From positions 124,001 through 188,000 of the forward strand of contig CAZLPU010000001.1 of assembly GCA_964561475.1 (NCBI GenBank): a DNA stretch of 64,000 bases, in the 5' to 3' direction. The notes below the pieces were generated by a model, which was given only the letters and a program-made list of their open reading frames with translations, made no database searches and was not told where the DNA came from. A program made the translations under genes and the position numbers. This DNA is from CAYUYV01 sp964561475 (GTDB lineage Bacteria; Pseudomonadota; Alphaproteobacteria; JAJFIK01). The first letter of the stretch is position 1; every line of letters starts with the position of its first letter. Of the stretch, positions 8,168-15,391 are shown one piece after another.

Positions 8168-9489
8168 GTCCGACCTCCCAGATCGACCTCAAGGCGTGAA
8201 ATGGCGTGCACGAAGTTATTCGGCGCCACATCCATTGCGCCGGTCCAGCGGATGTCCGGGAACCGGGCCAGGATCTGTCGATAGGCCGCCTCGAGCTGCA
8301 TGTTGGCCACCCGCTGGCCCAGGCAGACATGGGGACCCATACCGAAAGCGATATGGTCCTTGGCGTTGGGCCGGTCCACATCGAACTGGTCCGGATCCGG
8401 AAAGACCGACGGATCGCGGTTCGCCGCGCCGTAATACATGATGACCTTTTCGCCCTCGGCCACCTGCTGTTCGCCGATCCGCGCATCCCGCGTGGCCGTC
8501 CGGCGCATATAGATCACCGGCGAGACCATCCGGATCGCCTCATGCGTCATGTTGGCGATCTTTTCCGGGTGCTGAAGAAGCTTCTGCTTTTCCGCCGGGA
8601 ACTGAGTCAAAAGCTTCATGGTGCCGGACAGTGAATTGCGGGTGGTGTCGTTGCCCGCGAAGACGATAAGCAGCCAGGAGCCGTCCAGAAATTCGTCCGA
8701 CAAAAGATCACCGTCGATGCGCGCATGGGCGATGGCCGAGAGCAGGTCCTGGCGCGGATCCGCTCTCCTGGATTTCAGCACATATTGTCCGTAGTCAAAC
8801 ATATCCTGGATCGCGGCGAGGAACCGGGCAAGGAAGTCCTGGTCCACTTCCCCGAGATCCTGCTGCTGCATGGTGTAGGACGCGACTTCCAGATAGTGCA
8901 TCCACTCGACAAGCTTGGGGCGGTCCGCTTCATCCACCCCGAGGATCTCGCACAAGGTGAACAGCGGCAGTTCGGCTGAAAAATGCTCGACCATATCAAG
9001 ACGGGGCCCCCGGGCGGCCATGCCGTCGAGCAGGCTCGTCACCTTGACACCCACTTTTTTGCGCAGCTCCTGGATGTATCCCGGCGTGAAGAAGCCCATG
9101 TGCTCCCGACGCAGGGGAATGTGGTAGGGCTGATCCAGGCAGATCATCGTATCGAGGGAGGAGCGGTGGAGGAGGGGATGACGGGTGTCCGGGGTCCCAT
9201 AGCTCATCAGGATGCCGCCCCGCTGAGACGAAAACGTCTCCGTGTCGAGTTCAACGGCGCGAATGTCGTCAAAACGGGTCAGGGCCCAAAAGCCGGGAAA
9301 TTGCGGAACCTCGAACCAGCATACCGGGGCCGTTTCACGCATGGTCCGAAAGGCCTCATAGGGCTGACCGGCGGTGAAGGCGGCATTGTCCGCGAGATTG
9401 ACCGGAGCTTCCGCCCGATAGGCGCGTTCGTATTTAGGGCCCCTGGCCTGGAAATCTTCTTGGTAGGTTTCGCTGACTGGTTGCAGCAT
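8164..9489 (-). CDS. Cytochrome P450
   Basis: The 441-residue protein is a soluble bacterial P450. The heme-ligand loop FGMGPHVCLGQ carries the axial Cys at about residue 389, the I-helix oxygen-activation motif is AGNDTT, and the K-helix ExxR is HEAIRM. Length and lack of a membrane anchor fit class I bacterial P450s that need a ferredoxin and reductase, neither of which is in the window. GGGAGGG precedes the ATG. The gene is first in a two-gene unit with the overlapping crotonase-like gene. Similar P450s hydroxylate terpenoids, steroid side chains or fatty acids (CYP125/CYP108-like groups), but assignment to a subfamily would be guesswork. Confidence 0.93.
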   Translation of the reverse strand: MLQPVSETYQEDFQARGPKYERAYRAEAPVNLADNAAFTAGQPYEAFRTMRETAPVCWFEVPQFPGFWALTRFDDIRAVELDTETFSSQRGGILMSYGTPDTRHPLLHRSSLDTMICLDQPYHIPLRREHMGFFTPGYIQELRKKVGVKVTSLLDGMAARGPRLDMVEHFSAELPLFTLCEILGVDEADRPKLVEWMHYLEVASYTMQQQDLGEVDQDFLARFLAAIQDMFDYGQYVLKSRRADPRQDLLSAIAHARIDGDLLSDEFLDGSWLLIVFAGNDTTRNSLSGTMKLLTQFPAEKQKLLQHPEKIANMTHEAIRMVSPVIYMRRTATRDARIGEQQVAEGEKVIMYYGAANRDPSVFPDPDQFDVDRPNAKDHIAFGMGPHVCLGQRVANMQLEAAYRQILARFPDIRWTGAMDVAPNNFVHAISRLEVDLGGRT

Positions 9490-9797
9490 GGTGCTTCCCT
9501 CCCTCTATCTGGTACTCATTTCTTCCACTCGCCCAAGATTTGGATCAACAACCAGCGAGAACACTCATGATCCAATGGCCAGGCGATTGGTGATGAGAGT
9601 ACGATGGCGCCTACCAATGGTGAAGCGGCTGCCGGATGGTCCGCTTGAGAACGGCCCGCTTGAGAGCTGCACTCTTGAAAATGGGCTCCGTGAAAATCGC
9701 GCACTGGGTTTGGTCGAAATGGAATAGGTCTGGTCCGGTCAAAGCCCGGGTCGGCGGACGCTCCGGGTTCTGCTTCGGGGCGTGACAGTGAGGCGCT
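9490..9797. other. Intergenic region between divergent P450 and ccmA
   Basis: These 308 bases separate two divergent transcription units and should hold both promoters. A plus-strand reading frame through it shows a five-residue periodicity (LENG/LESC/LENG), but it has no ribosome site and no recognisable domain, so I do not call a gene. No convincing -35/-10 pair or operator was identified by eye. Confidence 0.5.
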
Positions 9798-10544
9798 ATG
9801 TCTGAGGGGAAGGAGCGGCCATTTACGCCGGTCCAGATGAAGATCGACGGTGTGGCTTGCCAGAGGGGTGAGCGGCTTCTCTTCGGCGGCTTTTCCACAA
9901 GCATGGGCCCCGGGGACGCTCTGGTTGTGCGCGGCCCCAACGGGGTTGGCAAATCGACCCTGCTCCGTGTGCTGGCTGGGCTGGGCCGGGCCGCCCGGGG
10001 CACTGTGCGTTATGAAGGGCCCGGCGGCATCGTGATGGAGCCGGCCGATACGGCGGCCTATCTGGGCCACGCCGACGGCGTCAAGGGCGCCCTTTCGGTG
10101 CAGGAAAACCTGCGCTTCTGGGCCCATCTTCACGGGGGTGCAAAAGCCCTGGAGCCGGTTGCCCGGCAACTCCATCTCGATGACATGATGCACCGGCCGG
10201 CTGGTGTGCTTTCCGCAGGGCAACGGCGGCGTCTGGCCTTTGGCCGCCTGCTTCTCGCTGGCCGCCCGGTCTGGATTCTGGACGAGCCCTCCACTGCCCT
10301 CGACGACACCGCGACGAAACTTCTGGAAAGTCTGATTACGGACCATAGAGCCCTGGGCGGGCTGTGTGTGGTCGCCCTTCACGGCGCGTTGTCCCTGCCC
10401 GGGGCAGCCCTGTGCCGTATTGCGACACAAGCCAAGGCCGGAGATGTCACCAAGGGGGATGGCACAAACGGCGATGGCCCGAACGGGAATGGCCCGAGCG
10501 TGAATGGCAAAGGGATGCACGGTATAGGGGAGGCCGCCCCATGA
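9798..10544 (+). CDS. ccmA: Heme exporter ATP-binding protein CcmA
   Basis: CcmA is the ATPase of the CcmABCD complex, which releases heme-loaded CcmE during system I cytochrome c maturation. The protein shows Walker A (GPNGVGKST), the ABC signature LSAGQRRRL and Walker B WILDEPSTALDD. At 248 residues it is longer than usual: the last 30 or so are Gly/Asn-rich (NGDGPNGNGP) and absent from typical CcmA. The ATG at 9798 is used; a second in-frame ATG at 9837 would also leave the ABC domain intact. Its stop overlaps the ccmB start (ATGA), the first of three such junctions in this operon. Confidence 0.9.
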   Translation: MSEGKERPFTPVQMKIDGVACQRGERLLFGGFSTSMGPGDALVVRGPNGVGKSTLLRVLAGLGRAARGTVRYEGPGGIVMEPADTAAYLGHADGVKGALSVQENLRFWAHLHGGAKALEPVARQLHLDDMMHRPAGVLSAGQRRRLAFGRLLLAGRPVWILDEPSTALDDTATKLLESLITDHRALGGLCVVALHGALSLPGAALCRIATQAKAGDVTKGDGTNGDGPNGNGPSVNGKGMHGIGEAAP

Positions 10545-11221
10545 GCAGTTTCTGGGCCGGTTTCCAGGCTCTCGTCATGCGGGACCTAATCCTTTCCCTG
10601 CGCAGCGGCGGGGGTGCGTTTCTCGCCCTGGTGTTTTTTGCCTTGATTGCTCTGGTGGTGCCCATCGGCCTTGGGCCGGATCTGCCTTTGTTGAGCCAGG
10701 TCGCGCCTGCGATGGCCTGGGTGGCCGCAGCCCTGGCGACACAGATCACCCTCGACCGGCTGTTTCAGGCCGATCACGAAGACGGGGGACTGGACGGGCT
10801 TGTCCTGTCGCCGCTTCCTTTGGAGGCGGCGGTGCTGGCGAAGTGCACCGCTCACTGGTTGACCACCGGGCTGCCCCTCGCTTTGGCGGCGCCGGTGTTC
10901 GGCTTGCTCTTTGCCATGGACCCGGGGCGCAGCGTGCCTTTGCTGATTGCTCTGTTGATCGGCACACCGGCTTTGACCTTTGTGGGCGCTGTTGGGGCGG
11001 CACTCACTGTGTCTCTGCGACGCGGCGGTGTGCTTGTGTCCCTGTTGGTTTTGCCTCTTTACGTGCCCGTGCTTATTTTTGGGGCGGCCAGCGTTGCGGA
11101 TTTGAGTGCCGGAGAGGTTTTGATGCCCCCTTCGGTCCTTATTCTGGCGGCATTGACTCTCATCACCGGCGTGATCGCCGCCTGGGCTGGTGCCGCAGCT
11201 TTGAGATTGAATGCGGATTGA
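10541..11221 (+). CDS. ccmB: Heme exporter membrane protein CcmB
   Basis: CcmB is the integral membrane partner of CcmA. The 226-residue protein has about six hydrophobic segments, among them FLALVFFALIALVVPIGLG and LVSLLVLPLYVPVLIFGAA, and the LxRDLxLxxR-like entry MRDLILSLRSGG typical of CcmB N-termini. The length matches the family (about 220). The start is fixed by the ATGA overlap with ccmA; a longer frame beginning at 10364 lies inside ccmA and is rejected. The stop is 58 bases before the chosen ccmC start. Confidence 0.92.
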   Translation: MSSFWAGFQALVMRDLILSLRSGGGAFLALVFFALIALVVPIGLGPDLPLLSQVAPAMAWVAAALATQITLDRLFQADHEDGGLDGLVLSPLPLEAAVLAKCTAHWLTTGLPLALAAPVFGLLFAMDPGRSVPLLIALLIGTPALTFVGAVGAALTVSLRRGGVLVSLLVLPLYVPVLIFGAASVADLSAGEVLMPPSVLILAALTLITGVIAAWAGAAALRLNAD

Positions 11222-11279
11222 GGCGGTCTGCGTGCCGGCCCGTTACGCAAAGGCTTCATCCGGTTTGGAAGGACAAACA

Positions 11280-12089
11280 ATGGCAGGAACGACCCGGGAA
11301 ACCGGCCCCGTCAAAGGCGGTTCCATTTATGTCTGGGCCAATCCGGACAAGTTCGTGCGACTGGCGGACAGGCTCCTGCCCTGGTTCGCCGGCCTGACAC
11401 TGATCTGCCTGCCTCTAGGTCTGTTGTGGGGTCTTTTTTACTCCCCGCCGGACTATCAGCAGGGTGAGACCGTGCGGATCCTTTATCTTCACGTGCCTTC
11501 TGCCTGGATGGCCCTGACCTGTTACACCGCTATTGCGATCTTCAGCTTCATCGGGTTTGTCCTGCGCCACCCCCTGGCTGACAGCGCCGCCCGGGCCATG
11601 GCGCCCATCGGGGCGGCCTTCACCCTGGTGATGCTGATCACCGGTGCCCTGTGGGGGAAGCCGACCTGGGGCACCTACTGGGTCTGGGATGCCCGGCTGA
11701 CCTCCGCCCTGATTCTCTTCTTTCTCTATCTGGGCTACATGGCCCTGTGGCAGGCGATTGAAGATCAGACCAAAGCGGCCCGCGCCGCCGCGGTGCTCGC
11801 AATGGTGGGCTTTATCAATGTGCCCATCATCAAGTTTTCCGTGGACTGGTGGAACAGCCTGCACCAGCCCGCCAGCATCGTGCGCCTGGATGGTCCGACC
11901 ATGCATCCCTCCATGCTGACGCCGCTGCTCATCTGCGTTCTGGGCTTCACCGCTCTTGGATTTACCCTGCACCTGATCCGCCTGAAGACCCATATTCTGG
12001 AGCGGCGGATGCGCCGGCTGGCCGTGCCGGAAGCGCCGGCCGCGGTGGTGGTGGAGCAGACGCCCGCGGCTCAAGGAGGATCGCTCTGA
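11280..12089 (+). CDS. ccmC: Heme handling protein CcmC
   Basis: CcmC loads heme onto CcmE in the periplasm. The Trp-rich WWD-type loop WGTYWVWDARLTS is present and flanked by transmembrane helices, with conserved histidines in LYLHVPSAWMA and WNSLHQPAS expected to hold heme from both sides. The protein is 269 residues with about six membrane segments, slightly long at the C-terminus. The ATG at 11280 is chosen since GGAAGGA lies upstream; an in-frame ATG at 11211 would overlap ccmB. The stop overlaps the ccmD start by one base (TGATG). Confidence 0.94.
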   Translation: MAGTTRETGPVKGGSIYVWANPDKFVRLADRLLPWFAGLTLICLPLGLLWGLFYSPPDYQQGETVRILYLHVPSAWMALTCYTAIAIFSFIGFVLRHPLADSAARAMAPIGAAFTLVMLITGALWGKPTWGTYWVWDARLTSALILFFLYLGYMALWQAIEDQTKAARAAAVLAMVGFINVPIIKFSVDWWNSLHQPASIVRLDGPTMHPSMLTPLLICVLGFTALGFTLHLIRLKTHILERRMRRLAVPEAPAAVVVEQTPAAQGGSL

Positions 12090-12247
12090 TGGAAAACCAG
12101 CTCTTTTACGTTTGGGCATCCTATGGCGCGGCGGTGGTGATTTTCACCACCCTGATTTGGGCCACTCTGTCCCGATACCTGTCCGTGCGGCGGGTTCTTG
12201 CCGAGGCCGGTACCCAAGACAGTCAATCCGATGGAGGGAAGCCATGA
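12089..12247 (+). CDS. ccmD: Heme exporter protein CcmD
   Basis: CcmD is a very small single-span protein that stabilises CcmABC with CcmE. This 52-residue protein begins MENQLFYVWASYGAAVV and has one transmembrane helix followed by a basic segment (RYLSVRR), which matches CcmD in size, topology and position. AAGGAGGA precedes the ATG, which overlaps the ccmC stop by one base. Its own stop overlaps the ccmE start (ATGA). Confidence 0.88.
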   Translation: MENQLFYVWASYGAAVVIFTTLIWATLSRYLSVRRVLAEAGTQDSQSDGGKP

Positions 12248-12705
12248 CCCGTCAGCAAAAGCGGCTGGTTCTTGTCGGCGTGTCCGGCTTCGTGATTGCC
12301 ATTGCCACAGCCATGACCCTGTTCGCGCTCAGTGGCACGGTGACCTTTTTCTACAGCCCCGGCGATCTCGCCGTGCTGGAGGAAAAGCCCGAGGGTGTGA
12401 TCCGCGTCGGAGGGCTTGTGGTTCCCGGTTCGGTCAACCAGGGCGATGACGGCGCCGTGGCCTTTTCCTTGACTGATCAGCGGGGTGAAGTGGTGGTGCG
12501 CTATGCCGGGATCCTGCCGGATCTGTTCCGGGAAGGTCAGGGGATTGTCGTCCAGGGCCGCCTTGTGCCGGAAGGGCATGTGGAGGCCAGCCAGGTGCTG
12601 GCCAAACACGATGAGACCTATATGCCGCCGGAAGTCGCCGATGCCCTGAAAAAACAGGGTCATTGGCGGGAAGGCGAAGGAGAGCCGTACAACGGAGCAC
12701 AGTGA
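12244..12705 (+). CDS. ccmE: Cytochrome c maturation heme chaperone CcmE
   Basis: CcmE carries heme covalently on a histidine and passes it to the CcmFH ligase. The 153-residue protein has one N-terminal membrane anchor, the OB-fold core FFYSPGDL ... IRVGGLVVPGSV, and the heme-binding motif LAKHDETYMPPE with the covalent His at about residue 122. Length and motif are standard. It ends the ccm operon: the next gene is convergent, so ccmF, ccmG and ccmH must be elsewhere. The c-type cytochromes of the sox cluster about 35 kb away would need this system. Confidence 0.95.
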   Translation: MTRQQKRLVLVGVSGFVIAIATAMTLFALSGTVTFFYSPGDLAVLEEKPEGVIRVGGLVVPGSVNQGDDGAVAFSLTDQRGEVVVRYAGILPDLFREGQGIVVQGRLVPEGHVEASQVLAKHDETYMPPEVADALKKQGHWREGEGEPYNGAQ

Positions 12706-12749
12706 GGGTCAGGCCCTTTTGAAGCCCCGTCAGTCCAAGCCAAGCTCAG

Positions 12750-12773
12750 CGCCGGTCCATCACCGGACCGGCG
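12750..12773. terminator. Hairpin at convergent ends of ccmE and binding-protein gene
   Basis: Arms CGCCGGTCC (12750-12758) and GGACCGGCG (12765-12773) pair over 9 bp around a six-base loop. The hairpin overlaps the last codons of the minus-strand gene and lies 44 bases after ccmE. There is no T run, so its role as terminator is inferred from position and strength only. Confidence 0.45.
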
Positions 12774-13758
12774 TATCGATGCGGTCGATCCGTGGTGGTT
12801 CCGTCAGCCTGGGCAGCCAATCGGTGCTTTCAAACCAGTAGGACCGGGTCTTGGCCAGGAAACCGTCCAGATACCGCGCCGTGATCCATGCGTTGAGATA
12901 AGCAAGCAGTGCCCCATTGCTCCGCTGAACGGCAAAAGCGATGGCCGTTTCGCCGAGCGCCTCGTCCAGGGCCAGGCTGAACCGGTCCGGCGACTGGGCG
13001 ATCAGAACCTCCGGATAAGGGGTGCCCGCCACCAGCAGTCCAATCCGGTTCTCCAGGAGCGCATCCTTGGCGGCCTGTTCGTTGTCGAACAGGCGGAACC
13101 GGGCATTGGGCAGGCGGCTCATGGCCATCCGTTCCGCCGCGCTGCCCCGGGCCACTCCCAGGGTGACCGCCGGTGAATTGAAATCGGCAAGCTCATCGCC
13201 CTTGGCGCCCGTTTCTGACCGAATGATCTGAATGGCGTTCCGGGCATAGGGCTGGGAAAAGCTGGCCCGGCGGGCATGGGCCGGGGTGATCGGCAGGGCT
13301 GAGACCACGATATCGATGGCGCCGCGCTCCAGCGCGGAAATCAGTTCATCCGCGCCGAGGGGGACGATGTTCACATCGACCTGGAGATCCGCCCCGACAG
13401 CCAGGGCAATATCGATCTCATGACCGATGAGCACACCGGAGGCATCTCTCATGGCATAGGGGGCCAGCAACGCCGTCCCCGCCCGCAAGGTGCCCCGCTC
13501 GAGGATAGGCGCGAGACCATCACTGGCCTCGTTCTGAGCCCGCGATGGGGCCAGGGATGAGAAAAGGGCCACGGTCACAAGGGCCGCGACCACGCCGAGA
13601 CGGGACTGGGAAGGCTTGACTGGAGAGGATGTCGCAGACGGCCCGTTCCCGGCTCCCACCTGCGAAAGCCGTCTGGAGACTGGCAAGGGCTGGCATCCCA
13701 GCGGATCCCGGAACCGGCGCCAGCCGGAGAGAAATGCAGCAGCCAGATGCTCTACCAT
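12760..13758 (-). CDS. Transporter substrate-binding domain protein (SBP_bac_3-like)
   Basis: The 332-residue protein has a solute-binding fold of the amino-acid type. After a hydrophobic signal segment (LGVVAALVTVALFSSLAPSRA) come RGTLRAGTALLAPYAMRD and GHEIDIALAVGADL, then VVSALPITPAHARRASFSQPY, the order seen in polar amino-acid binding proteins. The N-terminus before the signal segment is unusually long (about 50 residues), so a later non-ATG start is possible; AAAGGAA supports the ATG at 13758. No permease or ATPase genes adjoin it, so it may be an orphan binding protein or a sensor-like protein. The ligand is unknown. Confidence 0.8.
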   Translation of the reverse strand: MVEHLAAAFLSGWRRFRDPLGCQPLPVSRRLSQVGAGNGPSATSSPVKPSQSRLGVVAALVTVALFSSLAPSRAQNEASDGLAPILERGTLRAGTALLAPYAMRDASGVLIGHEIDIALAVGADLQVDVNIVPLGADELISALERGAIDIVVSALPITPAHARRASFSQPYARNAIQIIRSETGAKGDELADFNSPAVTLGVARGSAAERMAMSRLPNARFRLFDNEQAAKDALLENRIGLLVAGTPYPEVLIAQSPDRFSLALDEALGETAIAFAVQRSNGALLAYLNAWITARYLDGFLAKTRSYWFESTDWLPRLTEPPRIDRIDTPVR

Positions 13759-14128
13759 CGCAACACGTTCCTTTTTAATCGGTCAGCACGGTCGAAACCC
13801 GGAACCCCTGCATGGGTCCAGCCTGCGCAAGGGGACGAGGCCCAACCGGTCACAAGCGCCTTCAAGACGACTCAATCGCGGCACTCTATCCCTGTTCGCG
13901 ATTTGTGTGGGCAGGAGCATTCCCTCAATGGCGGGGCCTTTTGAAGGCTTGGTCCTTGAGTGTCCTAAGACGCTTGGTTCTGGCCTGCACCACACACAGG
14001 TGCCCGCGGTGGTCCGGCCCTTGCTTTGCATCCATGGCGGAGTGGAATCGGGGTTATGACTGTCATGGGTGCGCGGCTGCCGGGCTTGACTGACGGCGAC
14101 CGTGGTGGGGAAGGGTAAAGGCATTCTT
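13759..14128. other. Divergent intergenic region
   Basis: The 370 bases separate the binding-protein gene from the lipoprotein gene and must hold both promoters. Short frames on both strands have no domain or ribosome-site support. No operator repeat was recognised. Confidence 0.5.
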
Positions 14129-14842
14129 ATGACAAAGACATCCATGCGGTCCGGCTTCGGATCTTGTGCGCGTTCTGCTGTGGTGGCGGCGGTCGTTGTG
14201 GGGGCGGGCCTGCTTGTCGGCGGGTGTTCCCTGTTCGGGGGCGGGGGAAGCGGCGCGGCCCCTGTCGCATCCTGGCCCTCCGGATCCCGTGTCATTCAAT
14301 GTGAATCCCGCAGTTTCTCGAAGACCACATGTCCTGCCAATGTGAGCGAAGGGGTCCGGCTGGTGCGTCAGATTTCCGGACGGTGCGAAGAAGGCCGGAG
14401 CTGGGGTGTCGAGGAAGCCGCGGTCTGGGTGGATTTCGGCTGTTCCGGTGAATTTGAACTGCTTGCATCCCAGGCGGCCGGTGTCTCCGGCGGGCTCGAC
14501 AATCCGGCGGACCCCAATGAGCCATCCCCGGCATCCGCCACCGCCGGACTCGATTTCGGCTCCACGGAACGCAACGAAGCGGTTCTGGCCTGCGCGTCCT
14601 ATGCTGATTTCAAGGCGCGGGAGGCCGGTGCCATCGGCGCCCAGGTGGACCGGGTGATCCGCATGCGCCGCGTCGATAACCGGCACTATCAGGTTCAGGG
14701 CTACATCCGTGGCCGGTACGACCGGGAATTTCTCAGATCCCTGGACCGGGAAGACAAGCCCCGTCCGCGACCGGTGTTTTACATCGATTGTGAAACGGTG
14801 CAGGGCCAGGTCATCCATTTCGAATACAATAATTTCCTCTGA
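14129..14842 (+). CDS. DUF3011-like lipoprotein
   Basis: The protein of about 237 residues starts with a lipoprotein signal (VVAAVVVGAGLLVGGC), lipobox LVGG-C. The middle matches the DUF3011 pattern: IQCESRSFSKTTC, then VRLVRQIS and C..GRSWG, then VWVDFGCSGEF, with the cysteines in the expected positions. The C-terminal part (about residues 145-237) is unassigned. The ATG at 14129 is used; a GTG at 14102 would place nine more residues before the signal. DUF3011 proteins are envelope proteins of unknown function. It stands alone, with a GC-rich hairpin at 14901-14925 after its stop. Confidence 0.75.
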   Translation: MTKTSMRSGFGSCARSAVVAAVVVGAGLLVGGCSLFGGGGSGAAPVASWPSGSRVIQCESRSFSKTTCPANVSEGVRLVRQISGRCEEGRSWGVEEAAVWVDFGCSGEFELLASQAAGVSGGLDNPADPNEPSPASATAGLDFGSTERNEAVLACASYADFKAREAGAIGAQVDRVIRMRRVDNRHYQVQGYIRGRYDREFLRSLDREDKPRPRPVFYIDCETVQGQVIHFEYNNFL

Positions 14843-15391
14843 TTACGGACGGCCATGACCCGCTAGTGGTTCGGCCCAGACGGATGATGCAGGCGTAGGC
14901 CGCCCTCCGGTCCCGCTGGAGGGCGCGCGGCCCTGACCGGTCCGCGCTCAGGGCTGGTCTCTTTCGCAGTGCCGTTCATCCATCCGCTTCTGCGCGCAGG
15001 CTCGCACCGGCGTATGGGGCCAACCTTGCCCCCCAGCCCCATTTCTCTATCCATTTCTCTGGCGACCTTTCTCTCCATCTGCACACGTTTTCGCACTGCA
15101 GCGGTTTGCGTGCAATCGCTTTCGGCATGACTTTGCGAGTGTTTGCGTCATTTGACAAAATGTCATTGGTTTCGGATGTGGTGTTCCAACTTCATGATAA
15201 TTTGTCATGACACTTTTTGCCCCCGATTTGCCCCATTCAATGCTTGCCTAATCTTCAGTAATACTGCGGTGCAGCATCAAATGTGCCTTAACAGCGGCGC
15301 AGATGGGGTGCTATCGTGAGGCAGAAAATGTTCCAACATCACGGTCATGGGCCCGATAACGCTTCAGACCGGTATCGCAGGGGGAAATGTC
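14843..15391. other. Intergenic region upstream of the first TonB receptor
   Basis: This 549-base gap holds a perfect 8-bp hairpin (CGCCCTCC at 14901-14908 with GGAGGGCG at 14918-14925), a possible terminator for the lipoprotein gene without a T run. It also contains an AT-richer stretch around 15150-15250 with two close copies of TTTGxCA/TGTCAT-like words, and the promoter described separately at 15287-15315. Small minus-strand frames here lack support. An in-frame ATG at 15347 for the receptor is passed over in favour of 15392. Confidence 0.5.
15287..15315 (+). promoter_or_regulatory. Predicted housekeeping promoter of TonB receptor 1
   Basis: CTTAAC (15287-15292) and GCTATC (15310-15315) are separated by exactly 17 bases. 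The same CTTAAC-N17-GCTA arrangement, with matching spacer bases (GCGGCG), is found before the second receptor gene. GCTA-type -10 elements are known for the main sigma factor of Alphaproteobacteria such as Caulobacter. Confidence 0.6.

Noticed and set aside
9488..9727. Small pentapeptide-repeat protein
   Set aside because: A five-residue period is visible in a short stretch, but there is no ribosome site and the frame begins at the P450 start region on the other strand.
9516..10520. 334-codon minus-strand frame over ccmA
   Set aside because: It is antisense to CcmA and its repetitive start is the reverse of the Gly/Asn tail.
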